Shown here one piece after another: positions 55,095 to 64,000 of a stretch of DNA of 64,000 nt. Source of the DNA: Gracilaria domingensis (Eukaryota > Rhodophyta > Florideophyceae > Gracilariales > Gracilariaceae). Made by a program: the position numbers and the translations under genes. The first letter of the stretch is position 1. Every line of letters starts with the position of its first letter. The stretch is taken from contig VCMS01000058.1 of NCBI GenBank assembly GCA_022539475.1, forward strand, positions 151,677 through 215,676. The letters are read 5' to 3'. The notes below the pieces were generated by a model, which made no database searches, was not told where the DNA came from, and saw only the letters and a program-made list of their open reading frames with translations.

Positions 55095-58000
55095 TTATCC
55101 GACCATCGCTTGATGTAGGTTAGCCGGCAACGCCGTGTTAGTTCGACGATGGTACTGCACGATCTTCGATCGGGGTAAGTGCTCCACGGGTTCGTCCGAA
55201 TCCCGCGACGGCGGATAGCCATACCAGCGTACCTGGTACTGAACATACCCCTTCGGATTCCAACTGTGTCCCACGATGTGGTCTACGACGAACTCTTTCG
55301 AGTATACGCCCCGCTCGAGCTCTTCCTGCGAAGGGTCGTCAGCGCGCTGCGGCGGTGCCGTAACTTCGTGACCAGCGGTGCTGTGAGTTTCTCCTGACGC
55401 CTTCGGCGGTGGATTTGCCCTCTGCTGAGTGTTCGTTTCCCGTTTCCGGGCTTCTTCAAGCAGCTTCGCCGCTTCGGCGGGTCCGCGAACGGCTAGTTCA
55501 CGCGATAGTTCCCGTCTTGACGGTGAAGGCGGACGCGGAGGCGGATTGTTCACCACGGCACGTGCCGGTTCACGTGAAGACACGCGACGGTTCGCGGTGG
55601 TGGCACTGCCACGAGCTGTGACTGGCCCATTGTGTGGGGCGCGCTGCGCGCCCCAAGATTTGTGGTGCGCAAGCGCTCCTGCAGCTGCAGTGTGCGTTTT
55701 CCCTAAATCAGGGCTGTAATCCGTATCTCCAAAGAGCGGTGCGCCGTCATGACTTAGCGAAACGTCATGACGTGCGACTTGCGACTTCCCCACGGCTGGG
55801 TGCAACGGTACACTACCATTACCCGAGCCGGGGTGTGTGATCTTCGCTTCAGCGAGCGTCTTCTCTTCTTCCTGCTCTGCAGTGTCTAAGGTACCGGGAT
55901 CTCCCGTGACTACCCTACAGCGCGCCCGCGAAGGCGGTATGTGGCGGTCGTCAGCGACGGTTTGCGGCGACTGCGCGTCCGGAATACTCCGTGATACGGT
56001 ATCCAGCTTCGCTGTAGCCTCACTCTGCCGAGAAGTCGAGTGTTCTTGATCAACTTCCGGCCTTGCCGTGGTAACGTCGCGAACGAGAGCATGCTCCGCG
56101 TCCTGCGCCGACGAGGCGATGGGCGCGTGTTCTGGCGACGATTCCCCCAGCGGATGAGCGATACCAGTATCCTGGGACAACCTCGAGTCCGTTCGTTGCG
56201 TGCGGTATCCTTCAGAAAGGTCGCGATCCTTCGTGGAAGGTTGTGTATCCTCCGCAGAGTTCTGCGCGACAGCGGCCGACTGCGGCGCGTCCTTCGCGAC
56301 TTCAACACGCGACAGCGGGTGATCCTTCCCACTGACAGTGGTGTCCGTAGCAACTACGTCTTCGACGGTGTCCTGAGGCGACTCTGCCTCTGCTTCATTA
56401 CTTTCCCGTGAATCACGGTGCTGCGACGGTAGCGACACCGGTGACTCACTCTCCGCGACAACGCGTGAATTCCCCTCCCCCTCCTTAGGTGGAGCGTTAC
56501 GGGGAGCAGTCATCACGTCAGTTGACGGTGTAACAGACGCTGTGAAACGCGATTTCACCAGCGGTGTATGTTCCGATATCTCGGCTTGGGACGATATAAT
56601 CGGTACCTCTGCGAGACCCCTTGCAGGGTTGCGAAGCCCCACAGTAGGTGTAGTGTTCTGCGACGAGAATTCTCGGTTCTGTGTCTGTCCAGCTTCCTGC
56701 TGTGAATCTGAAACTATTTCCGTGTGCACGGTTGGGCCCTGCACAACGCGATCGCGGGAGAAACGCTCATGAGCGTCGCCAACTTCCAGTACGACTGTGT
56801 CCGTATTCACGCTAATAACGCGGTATGGACCATCAGCGATGGGTGAAAGCTTGTGGCGCCGCTCCTTTTCAGGGTTGTAGTACTCCTTCCTGACAAAGGC
56901 GAGGTTTCCCACTTTCAGTGGCGGTAGTGGTCTCCGTACCCGGGCATCAAAGTTCCGCTTGTAAGCGTGTTGTGCTTTCGCCATTGACGACCTGGCGACA
57001 GGTACCATTGCGGATAACCACTGCTTCCACTGCAAGTAGTGATCCCGTATTGACGGTGACGTATCCAGCTTTGCTGATGGTTCAACCGCAACTGGCGGTG
57101 GTGTCCGTGAGAGCACGAGCTCAAAGGGCGATAAACCAGTTACTCTGTGAACTTGCGTATTATACGCATACGTCACGGTATCCGTGTAGAGATCCCAAGT
57201 TTTCGGGTGTTCAACAGTATAAGCCCGCAACGCGGAGAGCATCGTCCGGTTAAACCGTTCGACTTGCCCATTGCATTGGGGATGATACGTCGTCGTGAAG
57301 AGATTCTTCACGTCGAGTATCCGACAGACATCCTGGAAGAAACGTGCAGTAAACTGCGGACCATTATCTGAGAGGAGATTGACCGGGGGACCGTAGACCA
57401 TAACCCAATGGCGAACGAATGCCTCCGCAACACTGCGTGCTGTAATCGACTTCAACGGAACTGTCCGGACTAGCTTACTGAATCTATCCGTAATAACGAG
57501 TAAGAACCGATTTCCTCGGGAAGTACGCAAGAACTCACCGAGTATATCGATGGCAATAAACTCCAACGGCGCCCTTGCGGGGAAAAGTGTTAGTTTCTTC
57601 GCATGGCGACGCTGTTTAACTCGCTCTCGAGCACAATGTGTACACGCCTTCACGGTGGTGTAGCAGTCCAACGCTAACGCGGGCCAGTAGAAATCCCGAC
57701 GCAGTGTCGTGTATAACCGCTTAGCACCCGGATGGGAAGCCATCCGCGAGTGATGCGAGAGATGCAATACCCTTGTTTGTAAGGAGTGAGGAACCACAAT
57801 CTGTGGGGTAGAACGAACCACTCTGACGAGGTAACCTTGTGTGTTGACCCCGAACGGGATGTTAGCACCACCATTAATTTGGGAGCGTATCCTCGTACAG
57901 AACGGGTCAGATTGCTGTTCCCACACCAGCTCTTCTGGAGTAATGGGGACGAATGTACCGGATTCCGGGTCTTCACCGTCTGCGACGAGCAAATCATCAC

Positions 58001-59504
58001 AGATGTCGTCCGACACGATGTCGTAGTCTTCATCACCCTCCTCCATGAGGAAACAGGGGATATCTTCATCCTCGTCATCGACGGGTAAAGCTTCACCTTC
58101 AGTTCCTAGACGTGAAAGAGCATCCGCTTGCGCGTTTAAACAACCCTTCTTATAGGTGACCTCGTAGTCAAACTCGGCAAGCCGAAGACGCCAACGCATT
58201 AAGCGTCCGGAAGGCTCCGTGACTGACATTAACCAACGCAAGGCGGAATGATCCGTATTGACGGTAAAGTGCACACCCATAAGATATGGTCGTAGAGTCT
58301 GCAAAGCCCATACCATGGCGAGACACTCCTTCTCGGATACCGAGTAATTGCGCTCGTGCACGTTGAGTGTACGAGACCAATAGCCAATTGGTTTGCGTTC
58401 CCCTTCGGGTGTAGTCTGAAAGAGAGCGCAGCCAATTTGGTAATCGCTCGAATCCGTATCCACGGTGTACGGCAACCCGTTCTTTGGTAACGCTAACACG
58501 GGTGCCGTGGTAACAGCCTCTTTAAGAGAGTTGAAGGCCTCCACTTGCGTGGGGGTAAGTGGTCCCAATTTGGGCGGTTGTCCCTTCTTCAGGAGTTCGT
58601 TGAGCGGTCCCGCGATCTTCGCGAAGCGAGAAATGAACCGTCTATAAACGTTGCATAGCCCCAGAAAGGAGCGTAGCTCTGTCTGTGTAGTGGGGTGCTT
58701 CGCCTCTTTGAGGGACTTCACGCGAGCTTCCTCGATCAGTAACCGTCCTGGACGTATGACATGGCCCAGATACTTCACTGAGTCAGTGAAAAACTCACAC
58801 TTCCTCAATTTGAGAGTAATTCCAGCATCCCGCAAAGCGGTCATTATCTCCCGAACATGTTCGAGGTGATCGTCCAAACTGTTGGAAAACACGATGATGT
58901 CATCGAGGTATACCAAGCAACTCCGCCATTTGAAGCGAGCTAACAAAATGTCCAGAGCACGCTGAAACGTAGCGGGGGCGTTCGTTAACCCGAACGGCAT
59001 ACGCTTAAAGCGGTATAGTCCTGAATGACAGGTAAACGCGGTCTTGTCACGGTCTTCCGGTCTAACTGGTACTTGCCTGTAACCCCAGTTTGCATCCAAA
59101 GTGGAGAACACAGTAGCATCGCCAAGCGAGTCGATATACTCGTCCATACGAGGTATGGGGTACACGTCTTTGACGGTGACATCGTTCAAGCGACGATAGT
59201 CGATACAAAAGCGCCAGGACCCATCGGGTTTCGGAGCCAGTACAACTGGAGATGCCCACGGCGACTGAGCCGGTTCTATCACGCCAGCGCGGAGCATTTT
59301 GTTGATCTGAAACTCTTCCTCTTCCCGTGCTTTCGGGCCTGCCCTGTAAGGGTGCTGAGCAATCGGCTTGGTCTCCGGCAGGAGGTCAATCCGGTGTTCC
59401 GTAGTTGAAACCTCTCCGAGGGAACCATCCCACATTGGTGTAAACTCTCGCAACATGTTGCGCAACTTCTCACGGTGTGAAACCGGTACATGACCGAGAT
59501 TCAA
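55095..59504 (-). CDS. pol: Pol polyprotein of the element B chromovirus (RT, RNase H, integrase, chromodomain)
   Basis: An uninterrupted 1469-codon frame is seen on the minus strand. The RT has CIDYRRLNDVT, FGLTNAPATFQRALD and the catalytic YLDD (199-202). RNase H has TVDTDSSDYQIG (347-358) and TDHSALRWL. The integrase has an HHCC zinc motif (His ~584-591, Cys621, Cys624) and the DDE residues Asp653, Asp713 and Glu749 (SDNGPQFT, NGQVERFNRTM). A low-complexity, Ser/Thr/Glu-rich linker covers about residues 930-1390. A chromodomain, FVVDHIVGHSWNPKGYVQYQ then VRWYGYP, closes the protein. The first codon shown is TTG; the true polyprotein continues upstream in the damaged gag/protease region, with a frame change at about 59525. 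Ty3/gypsy chromovirus identity is secure. Confidence 0.96.
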   Translation of the reverse strand: MNLGHVPVSHREKLRNMLREFTPMWDGSLGEVSTTEHRIDLLPETKPIAQHPYRAGPKAREEEEFQINKMLRAGVIEPAQSPWASPVVLAPKPDGSWRFCIDYRRLNDVTVKDVYPIPRMDEYIDSLGDATVFSTLDANWGYRQVPVRPEDRDKTAFTCHSGLYRFKRMPFGLTNAPATFQRALDILLARFKWRSCLVYLDDIIVFSNSLDDHLEHVREIMTALRDAGITLKLRKCEFFTDSVKYLGHVIRPGRLLIEEARVKSLKEAKHPTTQTELRSFLGLCNVYRRFISRFAKIAGPLNELLKKGQPPKLGPLTPTQVEAFNSLKEAVTTAPVLALPKNGLPYTVDTDSSDYQIGCALFQTTPEGERKPIGYWSRTLNVHERNYSVSEKECLAMVWALQTLRPYLMGVHFTVNTDHSALRWLMSVTEPSGRLMRWRLRLAEFDYEVTYKKGCLNAQADALSRLGTEGEALPVDDEDEDIPCFLMEEGDEDYDIVSDDICDDLLVADGEDPESGTFVPITPEELVWEQQSDPFCTRIRSQINGGANIPFGVNTQGYLVRVVRSTPQIVVPHSLQTRVLHLSHHSRMASHPGAKRLYTTLRRDFYWPALALDCYTTVKACTHCARERVKQRRHAKKLTLFPARAPLEFIAIDILGEFLRTSRGNRFLLVITDRFSKLVRTVPLKSITARSVAEAFVRHWVMVYGPPVNLLSDNGPQFTARFFQDVCRILDVKNLFTTTYHPQCNGQVERFNRTMLSALRAYTVEHPKTWDLYTDTVTYAYNTQVHRVTGLSPFELVLSRTPPPVAVEPSAKLDTSPSIRDHYLQWKQWLSAMVPVARSSMAKAQHAYKRNFDARVRRPLPPLKVGNLAFVRKEYYNPEKERRHKLSPIADGPYRVISVNTDTVVLEVGDAHERFSRDRVVQGPTVHTEIVSDSQQEAGQTQNREFSSQNTTPTVGLRNPARGLAEVPIISSQAEISEHTPLVKSRFTASVTPSTDVMTAPRNAPPKEGEGNSRVVAESESPVSLPSQHRDSRESNEAEAESPQDTVEDVVATDTTVSGKDHPLSRVEVAKDAPQSAAVAQNSAEDTQPSTKDRDLSEGYRTQRTDSRLSQDTGIAHPLGESSPEHAPIASSAQDAEHALVRDVTTARPEVDQEHSTSRQSEATAKLDTVSRSIPDAQSPQTVADDRHIPPSRARCRVVTGDPGTLDTAEQEEEKTLAEAKITHPGSGNGSVPLHPAVGKSQVARHDVSLSHDGAPLFGDTDYSPDLGKTHTAAAGALAHHKSWGAQRAPHNGPVTARGSATTANRRVSSREPARAVVNNPPPRPPSPSRRELSRELAVRGPAEAAKLLEEARKRETNTQQRANPPPKASGETHSTAGHEVTAPPQRADDPSQEELERGVYSKEFVVDHIVGHSWNPKGYVQYQVRWYGYPPSRDSDEPVEHLPRSKIVQYHRRTNTALPANLHQAMVG

Positions 59505-60590
59505 TTCTTCTAACTCCTTGATAGGGTCAATCTTGTCATAACTCGTAGAACGGTCCTAGCTTCCGAGTCATTCGTGTGTTCAACCGTCTGGGACGGGTCC
59601 GACGCAGACGAGCGCGACGATTCTCCCTCCCCCTCCTTAGGGTGAAGCAAACTAGTGCGTTCTTCAGCAAGCCCGAGCATCTCGCGGCAGTCACCTTTGT
59701 AGGATAAGCGCCGTAGGGTGCGGTAAGACAGTACCAATTACTTGGTTCTTCACCAGATACTGGGGCTTCTTGCCAAAGTTGGCCAACATAACCCGAAAGG
59801 GTGTTCGCTGTTGATTTGAACAACTCCGTTCGCCAACGCGACCTGATACTTCTCGTATAACGAGTTCAATGGTTGAACAACCCGCAAACCACGCGGTGCG
59901 GCAGTAACATCAACCCAAACCTGGATTCTGGCGGAATAGAAATTGCACGCGCTACGCGGAGCTTCGCGACTCCTTCGGAGGTGAGGAATCCTGTAGAGGA
60001 GCGGGTAGTGTACCAGCTTAGCTGACGCTCGGCGTAATGAGCGACGAACAATCGGTACAACCGAACCATCTTCCATTTCCACTTCACGCGCACGCGGTCG
60101 TATGGCTTCGACATATCTGTCGCAGAAGTCACACCCTAGAATGACAGGGCAGCGAGCGTCTTGCAGACGATGAATTCTACCTGCTCGATGCAGTTACCAA
60201 TCCTGACAATCAGTGAAACCATTCCAGCCGTTTGTAACGGTTATTGTTAGCATCTGCCACGTCCATGACGGTCCAGAGCGGATTCGACAACGGACTTCCG
60301 GCGTAGTAACGACTCAACAATGAAGTTGGGGCCAGCACCTGTATCCAAGACAGAAGATGACGCACCATATACTGGTGGATAGCCAAGGTCAGCAAATATC
60401 TTGTAGTTTCGCTTGCCATTACCATGACTCGATCCGGATCCGGTTGTTCCTGAACCGTATCCACGGCGACGTAACACACCGATGTGGTAGAGTCCACGTC
60501 TAAGACGGTCTGTTTCCTCGAAAGGATTTTGACCTGGGAGCGAGGCGTGACGCCTCGGCGCCGTAGACCTCGACTCGGGCGCCTCTCCAT
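59505..60590 (-). pseudogene. Protease region of element B, frameshifted
   Basis: The retropepsin core SSVLDTGAGPNFIVESLL is encoded at about 60300-60360 (Asp codon 60343-60345) on the minus strand. Further pieces in other frames (for example PLNSLYEKYQVALANGVVQ near 59800-59870) continue towards the RT. Consecutive pieces lie in different frames, so several small indels separate them. The breaks may be sequencing errors rather than mutations (see findings). Confidence 0.75.
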
Positions 60591-60899
60591 TGGAGACTCC
60601 CGTACTCAGTTTAACTGAGTTCCATCCGTTCTAACGGAACGGCGTCCTGTGCAGCAGCATCTCACAGATTCCTGTGGAACAGCGACAGAACTACCCGCAA
60701 CAGCGGTTGCCGCCACGGCTTGAGCCGGTGAAACATTGACCTGGGTCGAACCAGAGTGCAGTAACGCAGCCAATTCTGCAGCAGACACCCTACGGGTACT
60801 CAGCCTTCGCACGCAGATATGCGGTTACCGGCACTGACCCCTGTTCGGCGGGGTCAGCGCTTCAAAATTCGCCACAACCGTGGGCATTTCCCTCATCGA

Positions 60900-61560
60900 G
60901 AGGTTGCAGTTCGGAGCTGCATGCCTGGTTGTAACACGTGAAACAGATCAGGGTGGTCTTCCGGAACTCCGTGGGTCTTGGAACTTCACCGTTCGCGGTC
61001 TACCCAACCAGGTCGCTGTAACGACTCCCTGAATAGGTACTTGAGGACCGCGAACGCGTGGACGGTCTGCGTAAAGCAGCGCATCTTCCGTCTTCGACGA
61101 GGCTTCTGAAGTAGAAGGCAACTCCGTAGTCGGAATAGAATCCAGTCCACCTGTGCGAGATGTAAGTTATCCACATCGTGGCCAGAAAATCCTGCCGTAG
61201 CAGTGAAGCCGATGACGACCCTCCTTCGAGGTGCAACGCCTTGGTTGAAACCCGGTATCCGATGCGTGCGCGCAAGGCGTCTCCCTCCGCCTTCGCGTAC
61301 TGCACTAACTCCAGATAGGTAGTCTTCTTCCGTCTTCCGTCGCTGGGCAACCAGAGTCGAATAGCCGGATTCAATCCGTTGATAAACAGCGTACAGCGCT
61401 CGTTTGAGAGTAAACATTGCCACAACGGTGGAATGCCTTATTCAGGCGTACCGAGTACTCGGTTTCCGACTCCTTCGGGCGTTGTTTCGTCTCCCGCAAC
61501 GCCGGTATGCTTCCTCGATAGAGGTATTTGTCGCATACGAGGCGCAACAAATACTGCACT
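60900..61560 (-). pseudogene. gag: Gag (capsid and zinc knuckle) of element B, frameshifted
   Basis: The capsid-type segment is split over two frames. ETKQRPKESETEYSVRLNKA then FHRCG lies near 61435-61515. CTLFINGLNPAIRLWLPSDG and TTYLELVQYAKAEGDALRAR lie near 61250-61390; the frame changes at about 61425. A CFTC-type zinc-knuckle start lies near 60935-60950, on a third frame. The order capsid then CCHC knuckle then protease is that of gypsy gag. No continuous product can be read from this copy. Confidence 0.7.
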
Positions 61561-63048
61561 GCTTCGGCCAGCAGGTGACCCCTCCTTCAGAGCGCGAGAT
61601 GAACCTCTTACAAGTTATACTGATCTTCAGCGAGTCCCCGTAGAAAATACGTAAGGCAACATAAGCTGCCCCTCACTCATGCCGAGGATGTCAGCTTCCG
61701 CTACAAAGCGTGAAAGAAAGTCAAGCACCAGAATGGATCCTCCCAGTGAACAACTGTGGCAAAGCGTTAAGGACATTAGCGTTTGATGCAGTCCTTACAC
61801 CTACCCTGCCACAAGAATGAGCCGTCCGGTCAGATGGAACTCAAACGAACCGGTAAGATAACAACCTTTTTGAACAAGGGATTCGTTCGGCTCCAGTTCC
61901 CTTCAAACCTAGTGCTTTCCCCATCGTTTCCGGTCTACCAACAAACACCTAGTGGACGTAGAACTCGAACGCGTTAGAACGAGCGCGACGTTCACCGTCA
62001 CTTGGACGAGCTCGATATAAAACCCGCCCGACGATTTGAAAATACAGAAAAGACTGCTGACGAATCCATCATACTCGTCGACATTCCTCCTCTAGACACA
62101 TCTCCCGACTTCCGTCACGTGGACCACGAGACACGCCGCAGAGCGGCAGCAGGGCCGTCATCCTCACGATGTGGCCTCTAACGTCTTCAAACGGGCAAGG
62201 ATTCCGAAGAACTTCTGTCAACCTCTCGGTGAAACTGGATATCCTTAAGAACCCCAAGAGGGCATTGAACATTCGTCCGTAAAATACGTAGATCCTCTGA
62301 TTACAACTCCGTTGAGGGCTGCGTTCAACCTTCAAACGAAGTGTGTCGACCTCGAGAAACGAAGTGCTTCATGAAAAACTCCTCATGACAGCAGTCTGAC
62401 CTCAAGACACGAACTTATCTCCAACTCGTTTACGAGCGCATCCTTCCGCGACAACGGTATAAGGACCCTCAAAGAGCAGATGAGGCCAGCCACTGGGCGT
62501 TCAGATACCTTGTCAGGCTGTTTCCGGTTTCCGGTTCTTTCCATCACCCTAGTTCAGAACAGACCGCACGACGTGGGCAAGCCAGAGCCAACAGGCGAAC
62601 TTGCGTTAAGCTCGAAGCGCTTGCCCCACACCATCGTCCCGACGAGATACAACCAGAAAACTGACCAGGAAGCAAAACAACAAATTTAACCTCGAATATT
62701 TAGCTCCTTCACGCGATGACATAACCACAAATCGGACGAACCGACCGGACCAACGGAACACCCGTATACGAATTAAGGCTATTTCGACCAGATTCTGGAA
62801 CGGTACGACAACCCAAACGGGATCCCGGGTGACACAAACCGTACCGACGGAATCACACCACTACGGAAATAGTAGTCCACGTAGTAAACGTGTCCAAACA
62901 AAACCCAAAAGAAAAAGCCAACCAACCAACGACGTCTGTCGCAAGCCTGCCAGTATAACTGTGTTGTATCTCCACGACCAGAACAACGGCAAACCGAAAT
63001 TGATCAGAAAACCAACTGCTGGATAAACCCTTCTATCGCGAGACCAAT
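61561..63048 (-). other. 5' part of element B: leader, start of gag and primer-binding region
   Basis: Only short frames are visible, the longest 88 codons at 62069-62335 on the minus strand, probably part of the N-terminal gag or leader. Just inside the 5' LTR the minus strand reads TGGTCTCGCGATAGAAGG starting at 63046. This has the TGG start expected of a tRNA primer-binding site; I cannot name the tRNA. Confidence 0.5.
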
Positions 63049-63771
63049 TGTTTCTGGCAAAACCCACATGGGGAAAGACACGCAAAGGCGGTTCAACCCT
63101 CTTCAAGAGCGACACACAGTTAGAGGCGCTCCCACATGTACACACGCAATGCCGGCTTGTAAGACCGCGAGTTCGACCTTCCCAAGTAATGGAAGCGACA
63201 GCGGCCGAAGAAGAAGCGTCCACCGCTAGAGAACAACACACACAAGTCGCAGTAGCGTCATCTGCGTAGCACGCGTACCACAGGTGGCGTGACACCAGAG
63301 CGGGTAATGCACCGCCGAGTGTGTCGAGCCTACAACGGTATTCACCGTACACCAAGTAGTGCTACCTGTATAACAGGACCAGAAAATAAAGAAACACACA
63401 CAAGTAAACACGCCGAAAGCGTAGTGTTTAATGATTGCCGCAGCGGATGATAGCCCTGCCACAAGGTCCGACTCTCGCGGAGAATATCGGCACCAAGGTG
63501 AAACATCAAGCCGAACACTCGTTGTTGTTTACTTTCCCGACAATGGGGCAGCTCACCTACTAATGTGAGTGCCACTGATCAACGTGCTGCAACCGGGCTA
63601 ACTAAATAAAATAATAAATATCTAGAATATCCCAAAATTGGGCCAACCGTCCATAACACGTGTGTAGCCATCCAGCAATGCTGTGCCACCTCACCAGAGT
63701 CCCCGACCTCACTGCACTGCAGGCATGATTTCACACCAAAAGCGAGCAAATACCGCTAAAGGCGTGCTCCA
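63049..63771 (-). repeat. 5' LTR of element B (723 bp)
   Basis: It opens TGTTTCTGGCAAAACCCACA on the + strand and closes GGCGTGCTCCA. It aligns with the 3' LTR (52009-52771) throughout but is 40 bp shorter. Many of the differences are losses or gains of single bases, often within short runs. Confidence 0.92.
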
Positions 63772-63998
63772 ATTCGACCACCAACACCCCGTGTCAGTAG
63801 CACCCTCATCTGACCCTTCCCGATGTCCAACCACCGAACGGCCCCGTCCTCGACGCACACATCAATGTCGAACCCGCCGTTCCGTCTGTACCTCTCCCGC
63901 ATCGCGGTGCCTCCCAGCCGGTTTCTCCGGACAATCACGCTCCAGCTCAGGCTGTTCCCGCGCCCACTGTTGGATTGTTCAACGCAGAGATGCAGCTC
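63772..63998 (-). pseudogene. Upstream part of the element A polyprotein C-terminus
   Basis: The minus strand is open to the window edge and includes V-I-V-R-R-N-R-L-G-G then TAMRERYRRNGGFDIDVCVE and a VLLTRGVGGR end at the B insertion site. Joining it past element B continues into the frame at 51916-52008, which shows that B landed in a coding frame of A. The domain is not recognised. Confidence 0.7.
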
Positions 63999-64000
63999 GC

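Larger units (their letters stand above)
52009..63771 (-). mobile_element. Complete Ty3/gypsy chromovirus (element B), 11.8 kb, minus orientation
   Basis: The element is bounded by two LTRs (52009-52771 and 63049-63771), each beginning TG and ending CA. It is flanked by GTTCG on the left and ATTCG on the right, a 5-bp target duplication with one difference. Read on the minus strand the order is 5' LTR, gag with a zinc knuckle, protease, reverse transcriptase, RNase H, integrase and chromodomain, a 2.3-kb non-coding tail, a polypurine tract and the 3' LTR. It is inserted in the coding region of element A. Pol is intact while gag/protease is frameshifted. Chromodomains typically direct such elements to heterochromatin marks. 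Confidence 0.93.

Overview
This is nuclear DNA of a photosynthetic eukaryote. The evidence is spliceosomal GT-AG introns with CTAAC branch-like motifs, archetypal eukaryotic genes (DBP8/DDX49, RVB1, UTP23, RPS9, ARF, RPT4, MetAP2, RNA polymerase I/III subunits), and a nuclear PGR5 gene with a transit-like leader. Genes are compact and intron-poor; the few introns I can place are short (73 to 330 nt) and tend to lie near gene starts. Together with the double 'YGSGRFCS' zinc-knuckle protein this suggests a red alga, but the assignment is inference.

Layout: 1-2.2 kb is very GC-rich, with a truncated choice-of-anchor-A adhesin-like gene and a zinc-knuckle protein with poly-alanine tracts. 2.5-50 kb is a gene-dense euchromatic block of about 25 genes on both strands. 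It is rich in ribosome biogenesis and transcription (DBP8, UTP23, RPC19/AC19, RVB1, RPS9, RPC8) and protein turnover or maturation (RPT4, MetAP2, AFG2-like AAA, CTLH/CRA protein, RING E3). It also holds trafficking and cell-cycle GTPases (ARF, Spg1/Tem1-like), a Mis18/Yippee-like protein with a coiled coil, plastid proteins (PGR5, a TPR protein), an organellar GatC, a glutaredoxin, gamma-glutamyltranspeptidase, an MFS carrier, a SIW14-type phosphatase and a CinA/nucleotidyltransferase fusion. Several pairs are divergent over 350-600 bp and probably share promoter regions.

50.5-64 kb is transposon DNA with a three-level nest. A decayed Ty1/copia RNase H fragment is interrupted by a Ty3/gypsy element (A, one LTR visible). 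Element A is itself interrupted by a complete 11.8-kb Ty3/gypsy chromovirus (B) with two LTRs, a near-perfect target-site duplication, an intact 1469-codon pol ending in a chromodomain, and a gag/protease region broken by frameshifts. The frameshifts, and the fact that the right LTR differs from the left largely by small indels, suggest that the right end of the window is poorly polished sequence. A single missing base in a C6 run breaks MetAP2 in the same way.

The most unusual unexplained signal is an apparent abundance of perfect or near-perfect DNA palindromes and hairpins in the intergenic spacers. Examples are a 39-bp palindrome at 6171-6209, nested palindromes with TGASTCA cores at 16837-16963, and about ten consecutive inverted repeats in 376 bp at 18301-18676, just upstream of the Mis18-like gene.
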